The translations under genes were made by a program, and so were the position numbers. From Bacteriovoracaceae bacterium (GTDB taxonomy: Bacteria; Bdellovibrionota; Bacteriovoracia; Bacteriovoracales; Bacteriovoracaceae), in contig CANEVK010000136.1 of NCBI GenBank assembly GCA_947442115.1, forward strand, positions 1-7,714: 7,714 bases of DNA, read 5' to 3'. A model generated the notes under the pieces. It saw only the letters and a program-made list of their open reading frames with translations, did not search any database and had not been told where the DNA came from. Below, one piece after another: positions 1 through 6,052 of the stretch. The number at the start of each line of letters is the position of its first letter. The first letter of the stretch is position 1.

Positions 1-706
1 TCATGCTGATGGGGATTGATGGTCCTAATTTTTCCTTGATCAGCTCAAACGTTTCCAAACAGTGCAGAAGATAGAGATCCTTCTTCTTTAAAACACGTCT
101 GAGCGGAATACCATGAAAAGAAATAACTAATTCATTTATATCATTGTGGCCTTCAAGGCTCTCGCGAATTTTTCGAACAGAGTGATCGATAAAAGCTTTA
201 GAGCGATGATATGAACTGACCACTGTAAAAGTAGGTATATTGACCCTTCCCTTAAACTCTCCGCCTAAAGCATCCACAACAGAACCAATCGTGGCCTCAG
301 AATATTGAGGGAATTGTGGTAAAACCAATACTCTTTGCGCCCTCGACGAAACATCCTCTTTTTCCCAAGCATTAAGAACTTCACTGGCACGTGGAGAAGA
401 AAGTAAAAAGATGTGATTAAGCTCTAGATTTGGATCTAAAAGCGGCTTAAGGCTTTGTGCTACTTTGTCCGTATTGGTAATTAAGGGAAAACCATCTTTT
501 TGCAAGATTCTAGAATAGGCTTCTGCTGATTTTTTTGGCCTGAAAGGGAGGACAAAAAGGTTCAGTATGATTTTCCAAAGTAAGGGATTAATGTCGACCA
601 CCCGGGGATCACCGAGAAATTCTTTAAGGTAAGACCTAACATCTGAAACTTTGGTACTTTTTGGGGATCCTAGTTGACCCAGAATAACTTTAATTTTTTC
701 ACTCAT
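1..706 (-). CDS. hemH: Ferrochelatase, N-terminal 235 codons (C-terminus off the left edge)
   Basis: Ferrochelatase inserts Fe2+ into protoporphyrin IX, the last step of protoheme synthesis, in the cytoplasm or at the inner membrane face. The reverse-strand translation begins MSEKIKVILGQLGSP and carries family landmarks in order: an N-terminal L-G-x-P-type segment near residues 10-15, YLKEFLGDPRVV near 29-40, PQFPQYSEATIGSV near residues 130-145 (compare PLYPQYS..T.G in the family), and SFHGIP with the metal/porphyrin-site histidine at His198. The conserved downstream acidic residue of the family would lie beyond the window. The usual length is about 310-350 residues, so roughly a third is missing only because the window ends. 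The ATG at 706 has no clear Shine-Dalgarno sequence. The gene is divergent from queF. Family assignment is confident. Confidence 0.93.
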   Translation of the reverse strand, partial: MSEKIKVILGQLGSPKSTKVSDVRSYLKEFLGDPRVVDINPLLWKIILNLFVLPFRPKKSAEAYSRILQKDGFPLITNTDKVAQSLKPLLDPNLELNHIFLLSSPRASEVLNAWEKEDVSSRAQRVLVLPQFPQYSEATIGSVVDALGGEFKGRVNIPTFTVVSSYHRSKAFIDHSVRKIRESLEGHNDINELVISFHGIPLRRVLKKKDLYLLHCLETFELIKEKLGPSIPISM

Positions 707-772
707 AGGCTAGACTTTATGTCACACATAGCGGTAAATGACTAGAATCAAAGCTTATACAAGGTGTATATC
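707..772. promoter_or_regulatory. Divergent hemH/queF promoter spacer
   Basis: These 66 bases separate the start codons of two diverging genes and must hold both leaders. On the plus strand TAGAAT (743-748) is a 5/6 match to a sigma-70 -10 box, with a weak ATGTCA (719-724) 18 bases upstream, giving a very short queF leader. No convincing -10/-35 pair is visible for hemH. The assignment rests on consensus matching by eye and is tentative. Confidence 0.3.
756..770 (+). promoter_or_regulatory. queF ribosome binding site inside a small inverted repeat
   Basis: AAGGTG (761-766) sits 6 bases before the ATG at 773 and decides that start over the in-frame GTG at 764, which overlaps the binding site itself. 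TATAC (756-760) and GTATA (766-770) form a 5-bp inverted repeat whose loop is AAGGT, so the ribosome binding site would be presented or hidden in a weak hairpin. The stem is short and AU-rich, so a regulatory role is only a possibility. Confidence 0.4.
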
Positions 773-1297
773 ATGGCCAAAAAGCATACTTTCCAAGGTC
801 GAAAAGATAAAGAATTAGGCACTGTGAGCCTATTGGGCAACACAAAAACAGAATACCTAGCAACATATGCTCCAGAGGTCTTAGAGAAGTTTCCCAACAA
901 AAACCCTGAAAACGATGCCTGGACGAGCTTCATCTGTACCGAATTTACTTCATTGTGCCCTAAAACAGGTCAACCTGATTTTGCTAAAATATTTATCAAC
1001 TATATTGCCGATAAAGAAATGGTTGAATCAAAGTCTTTAAAAATCTACCTTTTCAGCTTCAGGAATCACGGTGACTTTCATGAAGACTGCGTTCAAAAAA
1101 TCTGCAAAGACCTCTTTAAGTTAATGAAGCCTAAATTTCTTGAAGTTATGGGTGATTTTACCCCTCGCGGAGGTATTGCTATATTCCCTTATGCCAGTAT
1201 GGATAACGGTCAAAAGGAATACAAAAGTCTAAAACTATCTAGGATGGCAAATTACGCTCCTGGAAAATATGGAATGGACCTCTCCAGACTTTACTAA
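773..1297 (+). CDS. queF: NADPH-dependent 7-cyano-7-deazaguanine reductase (preQ0 reductase)
   Basis: QueF reduces the nitrile of preQ0 to the primary amine preQ1 with NADPH, in queuosine tRNA-modification biosynthesis in the cytoplasm. The 174-residue product is of the short single-domain (Bacillus-type, about 165 aa) class. Visible landmarks are TSLCPKTGQPDF with the covalent-catalysis cysteine at Cys62 and the partner Asp69, the QueF signature ESKSLK at 85-90, FRNHGDFHED at 96-105, and FTPRGG near 129-134. The ATG at 773 is chosen because AAGGTG lies 6 bases upstream; a GTG at 764 in the same frame would add three residues. tatA follows after 24 bases on the same strand, so the two are probably co-transcribed. 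No other queuosine gene is in the window. The assignment is very secure. Confidence 0.96.
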   Translation: MAKKHTFQGRKDKELGTVSLLGNTKTEYLATYAPEVLEKFPNKNPENDAWTSFICTEFTSLCPKTGQPDFAKIFINYIADKEMVESKSLKIYLFSFRNHGDFHEDCVQKICKDLFKLMKPKFLEVMGDFTPRGGIAIFPYASMDNGQKEYKSLKLSRMANYAPGKYGMDLSRLY

Positions 1298-1321
1298 TAA
1301 AATGAAAAAAAAGGGATAAAT

Positions 1322-1483
1322 ATGCTTGGATTAGGAATGGGCGAACTCGTAGTTATATTACTTATAGTCGTATTGATGTTCGGTGGAAAAAAACTCCCTC
1401 AACTTGGAAGTTCACTAGGTGAATCTATTAAAAACTTCAAAAAAGGGATGAAAGGCGATAACGATACGGATAAGAAATCTTAA
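1322..1483 (+). CDS. tatA: Sec-independent protein translocase subunit TatA
   Basis: TatA oligomerises in the inner membrane to form the passage for folded proteins bearing twin-arginine signal peptides, with TatBC as receptor. The 53-residue product shows the standard plan: a very short N-terminus with a polar Glu8, one membrane helix (about residues 9-20, VVILLIVVLMF), the Phe20-Gly21 hinge, then the amphipathic helix GKKLPQLGSSLGESIKNFKK and a short charged tail. This is at the small end for the family. AAGGG (1311-1315) lies 6 bases before the ATG and supports the start. It follows queF by 24 bases. Its stop codon overlaps the stop of the convergent SIS gene within the four bases TTAA. 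No tatB or tatC is nearby. TatE is not distinguishable by sequence, but TatA is the default name. Confidence 0.92.
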   Translation: MLGLGMGELVVILLIVVLMFGGKKLPQLGSSLGESIKNFKKGMKGDNDTDKKS

Positions 1484-2982
1484 AACTTATTCACAACTTT
1501 TAGAACAACCGATTCATTGTCTCGAATTGTCTCAATCTCTTCAAATAACTTGTGAACAATTTCATCATAACTTGCAGACTTACCAGAGTTCATAAGAATT
1601 TGCTGAATATATCTTGAGGCGCGATCAATCAGCTTATTATTACTAGGGCGAACCCAGCTCATCACATTTCCTTGATAGCGATCAAGAAGCCCCATAACAA
1701 GGGTCGAATGAGAATTTAAAATCATCTTGACCATTAAATGGTTAAAAAGAGGGTCAGTTCCCCAATTAAAGCTCACCTTCTCACTTAAGCATTCAAAACA
1801 AACAGTCCCATTATCATAAGAAATTTTAAAATCGATCGTTGGGATTTCTTTTGTCCTCGATTTTAGTCCGTGTGAAGAGATATCAAAACCGAGTAATTTT
1901 TCTAACCCTATTCTTCCATCAAGTTCAGGCCACTCAACTGGTCGAGGTTTTCGCCATAAAAGCTCACTCCAACCTTGGGCTGAATTTTCAGCATCTTTAA
2001 TAAAAAGATAGCTCAAAGAATGGTCATGCCCATGATCTAGCCTATTTTCAAATGATCTTAGTGAGAATGTTGGAGAACGCTCTGTCGTATCGGTTAAGAT
2101 ACTTATCCCGAGGTTTGAGTCAGAAATATAATTTAAATACTTTTTAGACTTATAAAGATTCGCCTCAAGTGAAGTGAAACTTTCAATTAAACGATAGTCA
2201 GTACTGGTTAGCCTATCGAGATAATCTAAATAAAATTTTATAAATTTTTCTTTAGTCTGATGCTCAAAAAGCAGTCCTACTCCAATCGCCAACATCAAGA
2301 CTGTTGAAGCTTGCATGCGAGTCGAACCCGAGATCGCCATCGGACCTACAGTCAAATTAACTTTTTTAATAGTCTGATTTTGTATAACGTCTCTAGACCT
2401 TTCAATATTAAGCAAAAGATGGTCGGGATTGCAGTAGAGGAAATAAGGAGATCGGTTTGATATTTTTGATGCCAATACCGTTGCACCTATAACAAATGGG
2501 GTTTCCCCTCCCTCTGTAGGAGAAAGAAGTAAATCATTTTCTCCGAAACCTAACTCTTTTAACTGCCTCTCTCCATACTCAACTTTATCTTCAAAACTCT
2601 CCACGGACTTTATTAAGGCAAAGTCCCCGCCGGCCATAAAAGAAATTATCTGATTAGTTTCACCAAATTGTTGGCGATAAAGTGTTTCTAAAACAAGACT
2701 AAGCCTACCCGTTGCTCCACAACCACACATGAAAACTTTATGTCCGGACTTAAGAGTCTGCTGAATCGCCTGGCCCATTTCCCAGATTGTTTCAACTTTA
2801 TCCCTCATGCACATAAGCGCCTGAGCGTCCACTTGCTGAAGGATTTTTAAGGCTGCTGACACATCATTTTGTACTGTTTGAGATAGATTTTTGGTGAGAG
2901 GGTGAAAACTCTCCGTCACAAGATGACCCAATTTGAATTGATCCGCAATTGATAAAAAGTCATTCGCTTTAGAGTTGGCCAT
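1480..2982 (-). CDS. Two-SIS-domain protein, GKRP/MurQ-like (sugar-phosphate binding)
   Basis: The 500-residue product resembles MurQ (N-acetylmuramic acid 6-phosphate etherase, about 300 aa) but has a duplicated SIS layout like the glucokinase regulatory protein GKRP. Domain 1 has CGCGATGR (86-93), AGGD (117-120), ESFED (128-132), SPTEGGETPF (154-163), CNP (184-186) and VGP..ISGSTRM (212-223). Domain 2 has DTTERSPTF (298-306), resembling MurQ DASECPPTF, followed by a C-terminal helical lid around 413-465 (KMILNSHSTLVMG, NNKL) that also aligns with MurQ. In domain 1 the position of the MurQ catalytic acid (E. coli Glu83) appears to be Leu101, while the Glu114 counterpart (Glu131) is kept. The ATG at 2982 is preceded by GGAAA at 8 bases; a TTG at 2997 is an alternative start adding five residues. 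It follows serA closely on the same strand. A sugar-phosphate-binding or regulatory role is likely; etherase activity is doubtful. Confidence 0.8.
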   Translation of the reverse strand: MANSKANDFLSIADQFKLGHLVTESFHPLTKNLSQTVQNDVSAALKILQQVDAQALMCMRDKVETIWEMGQAIQQTLKSGHKVFMCGCGATGRLSLVLETLYRQQFGETNQIISFMAGGDFALIKSVESFEDKVEYGERQLKELGFGENDLLLSPTEGGETPFVIGATVLASKISNRSPYFLYCNPDHLLLNIERSRDVIQNQTIKKVNLTVGPMAISGSTRMQASTVLMLAIGVGLLFEHQTKEKFIKFYLDYLDRLTSTDYRLIESFTSLEANLYKSKKYLNYISDSNLGISILTDTTERSPTFSLRSFENRLDHGHDHSLSYLFIKDAENSAQGWSELLWRKPRPVEWPELDGRIGLEKLLGFDISSHGLKSRTKEIPTIDFKISYDNGTVCFECLSEKVSFNWGTDPLFNHLMVKMILNSHSTLVMGLLDRYQGNVMSWVRPSNNKLIDRASRYIQQILMNSGKSASYDEIVHKLFEEIETIRDNESVVLKVVNKF

Positions 2983-2998
2983 GTGAAATATTTCCAAG

Positions 2999-4225
2999 TC
3001 AATAAACGACTCTGGTCCTTATTGATCTTTTGAGCTTACTAATTTCCGCCGCCAATAAATCCACTTGAGAAGAGTGAACATCCATCACAAGATAACCAAT
3101 TCGATTATCTGTAGACAGATACTGCCCCTCAATATTTGCTCCTGCTACGGAGATAATTCCGTTGATTTCCCCTAAAACCCCGGGCTCATTCTTGTGAACA
3201 TTGAGCATTCTCGAGGTTCCCATTTTTACGGGTAAATCGACATTAGGAAAATTAACAGCACCAGAGGTTGAACCAATTTTTAAAAACCTTCTAAAACTTT
3301 CTGCCACCTCAGCACCAATTGATTTCTGAGCTTCTTCTGTGCTCCCACCTATATGGGGTGTAAGAATGACATTACTGAGTCCCTGCAAGGGAGAGACAAA
3401 TTTTTCTTTGTTAGAAGCTGGCTCCACAGGAAAGACATCCACGGCACAGCCCGCAATATGTTTTGATTTGAGGGCCTCAACTAAATCCTCAATAACCACG
3501 ACTGATCCTCTACTCGCATTGATGAGGTAACTTCCCTTCTTCATTTTTAGTAATTGATCTTTCCCAATCATATTCATGGTTTCAGGAACTTCAGGAACAT
3601 GGAGAGTCACAAAATCTGACTCCGCTAAAAGTTCACTTAGATGAGATGAGGATCTTGCATTACCCAAAGGGAGTTTTTTTACAGTGTCAAAAAATATAAC
3701 TTTTAAACCCATGGCTTCGGCTAAAACACTGACCTGGCTACCAATATGGCCATAACCTATAATTCCAAGAGTTTTTCCTCTCACTTCTTTGGAGCCTTCT
3801 GCAGATTTCACCCACTCCCCAATATGGGCCTTGGAATTTCTATCCCCTAATTGTCTAGAGAGTGCAATCATCTCGGCAATCACTAGCTCTGCGACACTTC
3901 TCGTATTGGAGTGGGGAGCATTAAAAACAGCGATGCCCTTTTCTTTTGCCGCAGCTAAATCAACCTGATTTGTGCCGATACAAAAGCAGCCAATACAAGA
4001 AAGATTATTCAGTGATTCAAGGACTTTTTTAGTGATTTCAGTTTTTGATCTTATCCCAACGGCCGTATAGGGGGGAAGAATTTTTATTAATTCCGCTTCA
4101 TCCGGAGCATGAGTGAGCAGATCGACTACAAACCCCTCGGCTTCTAATCTTTCCTTAGCGATAGGGTGAATATTTTCAAGGAGTAATATTTTTGGTTTTA
4201 AATTGGCGTTTGTCATGCTCAACAT
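2999..4225 (-). CDS. serA: D-3-phosphoglycerate dehydrogenase, ACT-domain type
   Basis: SerA oxidises 3-phosphoglycerate to 3-phosphohydroxypyruvate with NAD+, the committed step of serine biosynthesis. The 408-residue protein is nearly collinear with the 410-residue E. coli enzyme. It has the CFCIGTNQVDL segment (80-90), the Rossmann motif GIIGYGHIG (154-162) with Asp180 for NAD ribose, and the catalytic set Arg239 (INASRG), Glu268 (PVEP) and His291 (TPHIGGS). A C-terminal ACT domain runs from about 335 to 408 and ends IRTRVVY. The serine-binding residues of the E. coli ACT domain, His344, Asn346 and Asn364, are present at the same numbers, so feedback inhibition by serine is expected. Neither the ATG at 4225 nor the one at 4216 has a good Shine-Dalgarno, so the start could be three residues shorter. 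It lies 64 bases after the FHA gene and abuts the SIS gene. Confidence 0.96.
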   Translation of the reverse strand: MLSMTNANLKPKILLLENIHPIAKERLEAEGFVVDLLTHAPDEAELIKILPPYTAVGIRSKTEITKKVLESLNNLSCIGCFCIGTNQVDLAAAKEKGIAVFNAPHSNTRSVAELVIAEMIALSRQLGDRNSKAHIGEWVKSAEGSKEVRGKTLGIIGYGHIGSQVSVLAEAMGLKVIFFDTVKKLPLGNARSSSHLSELLAESDFVTLHVPEVPETMNMIGKDQLLKMKKGSYLINASRGSVVVIEDLVEALKSKHIAGCAVDVFPVEPASNKEKFVSPLQGLSNVILTPHIGGSTEEAQKSIGAEVAESFRRFLKIGSTSGAVNFPNVDLPVKMGTSRMLNVHKNEPGVLGEINGIISVAGANIEGQYLSTDNRIGYLVMDVHSSQVDLLAAEISKLKRSIRTRVVY

Positions 4226-4289
4226 TTTAATGAAAATCTAATGAAATTAGCCAGTAAATAGCTGATATTTTTTAAAATAATTTCAGGTT

Positions 4290-5441
4290 TTAATACAAAG
4301 TAAAGTACTTATCTAAACCGGTCAGAATCTTCTCAATCTTAGGAAATGGCCCTGGAAACTTTAAGGCTTCCAATTCAGAACTAATCATGTGAGATCTCAT
4401 GCTTTCATAACCCACCACATACTTTAATGAATAATTATTCAACTGGTCCCGGTTATAAAAAGCCAAATAGACTCTGGCCTCCTCTGAGAATTCCTTTCCT
4501 TCAAGGTATTCTTGAAAAAACGAGAGAAAGGCAAACTTAAAAATGGCCCGCTCACCGGGTTTATCTGCCTCGTGTAAAAGAAATCGGACGTTGGCAATGT
4601 AAGACTTCTCATCGACAAAGAAAATATAGTTGATGGGAGCATCATAGATAACCCCATTGTCTTTTGTTGAAAAGATGGGGTTTCCATCGCAAAAAACTTT
4701 GACTTGCTCCTGAGTACATTTAGAACCAGGTAGTAGTTTTAAAATTTTATTTCTTGAAAGCAGTGCTTTTCTGGGAATTCTTAGGCCCTCTATATCAGCT
4801 TCTATTTCGAGGTCTCCGGAAAACTTACCCTGCATTTGTTTTAAGATAAATTCCTTATCAACCTTCTTCATTCTTTCAATCCAAAGTTTATTTCCAAGCC
4901 AGGCAAGACTGAGGAGAACTAAAACGATGGAAAGAACCTTTGAAATCATCTGGCCATCAGCTATTTTTTGCTTCAAGGCTTCAGCTTGCTTTTTCATCAA
5001 CTCTTTTTTCTTTTTCCTTGCTGCGTTCAGGCGCGCTTTTTCAAGAGCCGTTAAAGATATAATTTGAGTTTTATCAGGATCAAGGATAGGAACCTCTTCT
5101 GGCTCTTCTGATCCCGAGGGGGTGGGAAGAGGTAAAGAACTATCCGCATGCTTAGTCAATGTGAGGAAAACCATATCGCCTAATCTGACGGATTCCTCTA
5201 AAAGAAGCTTTACAGGCCTATTTTTCGCAAGCTTTTGCTCTACGAGATAAGTTCCATTCGTACTTCCTAAGTCAACAATCTTCCAAACATCGTCTTCGTA
5301 AAAAATTTCAACGTGCTTCTTACTTATCGAGGGGAGTTTAAATGAAATATGGTTTGTAACTGCAGAACCAACTGTGAATCGTTCTTGATTTATCTTGTAA
5401 AAAACAGTGTCTAAAAACTCAACTTCAACTTTGATAAACAT
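4290..5441 (-). CDS. FHA-domain protein with single transmembrane helix
   Basis: The 383-residue protein has no signal peptide and starts directly in an FHA fold (about 1-96), a phosphothreonine-recognition module. Seen motifs are TVGSA (23-27, where most FHA domains have G-R), SKKH (40-43), and DLGSTNGTY (57-65) with the conserved Asn62-Gly63. Residues 99-127 form a Pro/Glu-rich linker ending DPDKTQIISL. Residues 133-162 are a Lys/Ala-rich, probably helical basic stretch. A single hydrophobic segment at about 166-187 (VLSIVLVLLSLAWLG) should place FHA in the cytoplasm and the last ~195 residues in the periplasm. That C-terminal part has no motif I recognise. The protein may link Ser/Thr phosphorylation signals to the envelope, by inference only. 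The ATG at 5441 lacks a Shine-Dalgarno. A small-RNA-like transcription unit ends 33 bases upstream. Confidence 0.82.
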   Translation of the reverse strand: MFIKVEVEFLDTVFYKINQERFTVGSAVTNHISFKLPSISKKHVEIFYEDDVWKIVDLGSTNGTYLVEQKLAKNRPVKLLLEESVRLGDMVFLTLTKHADSSLPLPTPSGSEEPEEVPILDPDKTQIISLTALEKARLNAARKKKKELMKKQAEALKQKIADGQMISKVLSIVLVLLSLAWLGNKLWIERMKKVDKEFILKQMQGKFSGDLEIEADIEGLRIPRKALLSRNKILKLLPGSKCTQEQVKVFCDGNPIFSTKDNGVIYDAPINYIFFVDEKSYIANVRFLLHEADKPGERAIFKFAFLSFFQEYLEGKEFSEEARVYLAFYNRDQLNNYSLKYVVGYESMRSHMISSELEALKFPGPFPKIEKILTGLDKYFTLY

Positions 5442-5474
5442 AAATTAAAATAGACCCAGATGGATTGAAGACAT

Positions 5475-5504
5475 AAAAAAAGGGAGCCCCTGCTTGGCTC
5501 CCTT
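5475..5504 (-). terminator. Strong rho-independent terminator
   Basis: Read on the minus strand, GGGAGCC (5502-5496) and GGCTCCC (5488-5482) form a GC-rich 7-bp stem, extendable by two A-T pairs, with a 7-nt loop. It is followed at once by seven T residues (5481-5475). The opposite orientation has only the interrupted TTCTTTTC tail, so termination is mainly of minus-strand transcription. It ends the candidate small RNA and lies 33 bases before the FHA start codon, so the FHA gene needs its own promoter or antitermination. Confidence 0.85.
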
Positions 5505-5510
5505 CTTTTC

Positions 5511-5544
5511 GGCATCCGTGCCTTTGAGAGTGACATCCTGTCAC
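5511..5544 (-). promoter_or_regulatory. Paired CsrA/RsmA-type binding hairpins
   Basis: The GGA triplets at 5538-5536 and 5517-5515 each lie in the loop of a perfect short stem. The flanking bases fit the known ligand patterns: CAGGATG in the first, GCACGGATGC in the second. The linker TCTCAAA between them is unpaired. Two such sites 18 nt apart in one short RNA are unlikely to be chance, but no CsrA gene is in the window to support them. Confidence 0.5.
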
Positions 5545-5555
5545 GTCTTACATTC

Positions 5556-5584
5556 ATTATACCTAAAGTTTTTTTTGAACAAAG
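5556..5584 (-). promoter_or_regulatory. Promoter of the candidate small RNA
   Basis: A perfect sigma-70 -10 hexamer TATAAT occupies 5561-5556 on the minus strand. The -35 region is weak: CTTTGT at 17-base spacing or TTGTTC at 15. An eight-A tract fills the spacer. Transcription would start about 7 bases beyond the box, near 5549, immediately before the first GGA hairpin. The perfect -10 box placed in a non-coding gap and followed by a terminator supports a short dedicated transcript. Confidence 0.55.
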
Positions 5585-5651
5585 GAAAATATCAGCAGGC
5601 AAACTTTTCCAAGGGATATTATTTAACAAACTAAAGACACTACTCAGGAAT

Positions 5652-5681
5652 TTGCCTTATTGATAATTAAAATATTACAAT
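5652..5681 (+). promoter_or_regulatory. Probable sigma-70 promoter for the 5729-7528 gene set
   Basis: TTGCCT (5652-5657) and TACAAT (5676-5681), separated by 18 bases of A/T-rich sequence, match the -35 (4/6) and -10 (5/6) consensus. Transcription would start near 5688, about 40 bases before the ATG at 5729. The rest of 5562-5728 is non-coding; apart from these signals and two 6-bp inverted repeats (5584-5620) I see nothing else in it. Confidence 0.45.
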
Positions 5682-5728
5682 CAATGCAAGTAAGACCCTG
5701 AAAAGTATAGAATACTGGAGTGTTTTAG

Positions 5729-6052
5729 ATGTCAAAGAAGTTAAGTCGCAAATCTAACCAGGAAGGACTGATTAAACCATTCACCTACTTCCTTCCCTCT
5801 CCTCCATTAAGAAAATCGGGGTACCGAGAAAAAGAGTTCGATAAAATCTTACAGGGTTTTCTGCAATCGGGGTTTAGTATTATAGACCTAAAATTACAAT
5901 CTTCCGAGAATGGTGTCTTTGTCTTCATGATTTTAAAGGCAAAAAATAAGAAGATTATGGAACTAGATCATGATTTATGCCTGCATGAACAATTTAAACT
6001 ACAAGATAAGCATTCTTCACCGGATATCGAACTGGATGAGGAAGATGAGTAG
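5729..6052 (+). CDS. Small protein of unknown function with acidic C-terminus
   Basis: I do not recognise this 107-residue protein. It has no signal peptide or membrane helix. The N-terminus is basic (MSKKLSRKSN), followed by FLPSPPLRKSGYREKEFDK, which leads into an apparent helix-turn-strand-strand unit (residues about 32-75: FDKILQGFLQSGFSIIDLKL, then VFVFMILKAKNKK). The tail SSPDIELDEEDE is strongly acidic. The ATG is supported by GGAG (5717-5720) 8 bases upstream, and a plausible promoter precedes it. Its stop overlaps the start of the lipoprotein gene, so the two are probably translationally coupled. The clear ribosome binding site, promoter and tight coupling argue that it is a real gene. 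Confidence 0.75.
   Translation: MSKKLSRKSNQEGLIKPFTYFLPSPPLRKSGYREKEFDKILQGFLQSGFSIIDLKLQSSENGVFVFMILKAKNKKIMELDHDLCLHEQFKLQDKHSSPDIELDEEDE

Larger units (their letters stand above)
5475..5549 (-). ncRNA. Candidate Csr/Rsm-type small RNA with two GGA-loop hairpins
   Basis: On the minus strand a TATAAT box is followed, from an estimated start near 5549, by two stem-loops and an intrinsic terminator, giving an RNA of about 75 nt. Hairpin 1 is GTGACAGGATGTCAC (5544-5530): a 5-6 bp stem with GGA in the loop, containing the CsrB repeat core CAGGATG. Hairpin 2 is GGCACGGATGCC (5522-5511), an exact fit to the Rsm consensus GCANGGAYGC. The two GGA triplets are separated by 18 nt, a spacing known to suit bridging by one CsrA dimer. 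A third GGA (GGGAG) lies in the terminator arm. CsrB/RsmZ-family RNAs sequester CsrA this way. The plus strand folds too, but it lacks the GGA loops, and the promoter and T-tract are on the minus strand. The start point is estimated. It could instead be an attenuated leader of the FHA gene. Confidence 0.6.

Noticed and set aside
710..772. preQ1 riboswitch upstream of queF
   Set aside because: There is no hairpin with a C-rich loop and A-rich tail that could form the aptamer pseudoknot, and the probable leader is too short.
3339..3530. Plus-strand open frame of 63 codons inside serA
   Set aside because: It is a shadow of the strongly conserved serA coding region and has no supporting start signal or homology.
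5482..5544. Reading the hairpins as a plus-strand RNA or leader of the 5729 gene
   Set aside because: The palindromic stems fold on both strands, but the GGA loops, the perfect TATAAT and the uninterrupted T-tract are all on the minus strand in the correct order; the plus-strand promoter lies downstream of these hairpins.
5547..5552. TGTAAG on the minus strand as a GacA-type upstream site for the small RNA
   Set aside because: Only one half of the TGTAAG-N6-CTTACA pattern is present and it lies at the transcription start rather than upstream, so chance is the simpler explanation.
5411..5629. Open frame of 72 codons on the minus strand across the small-RNA region
   Set aside because: It runs through the promoter box, both hairpins and the terminator and overlaps the FHA start in another frame, with no ribosome binding site and no recognisable protein features.
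5970..6044. Longer upstream starts for the lipoprotein gene
   Set aside because: Starts before 6036 lie deep in the preceding gene and would bury the lipobox signal peptide inside the protein.
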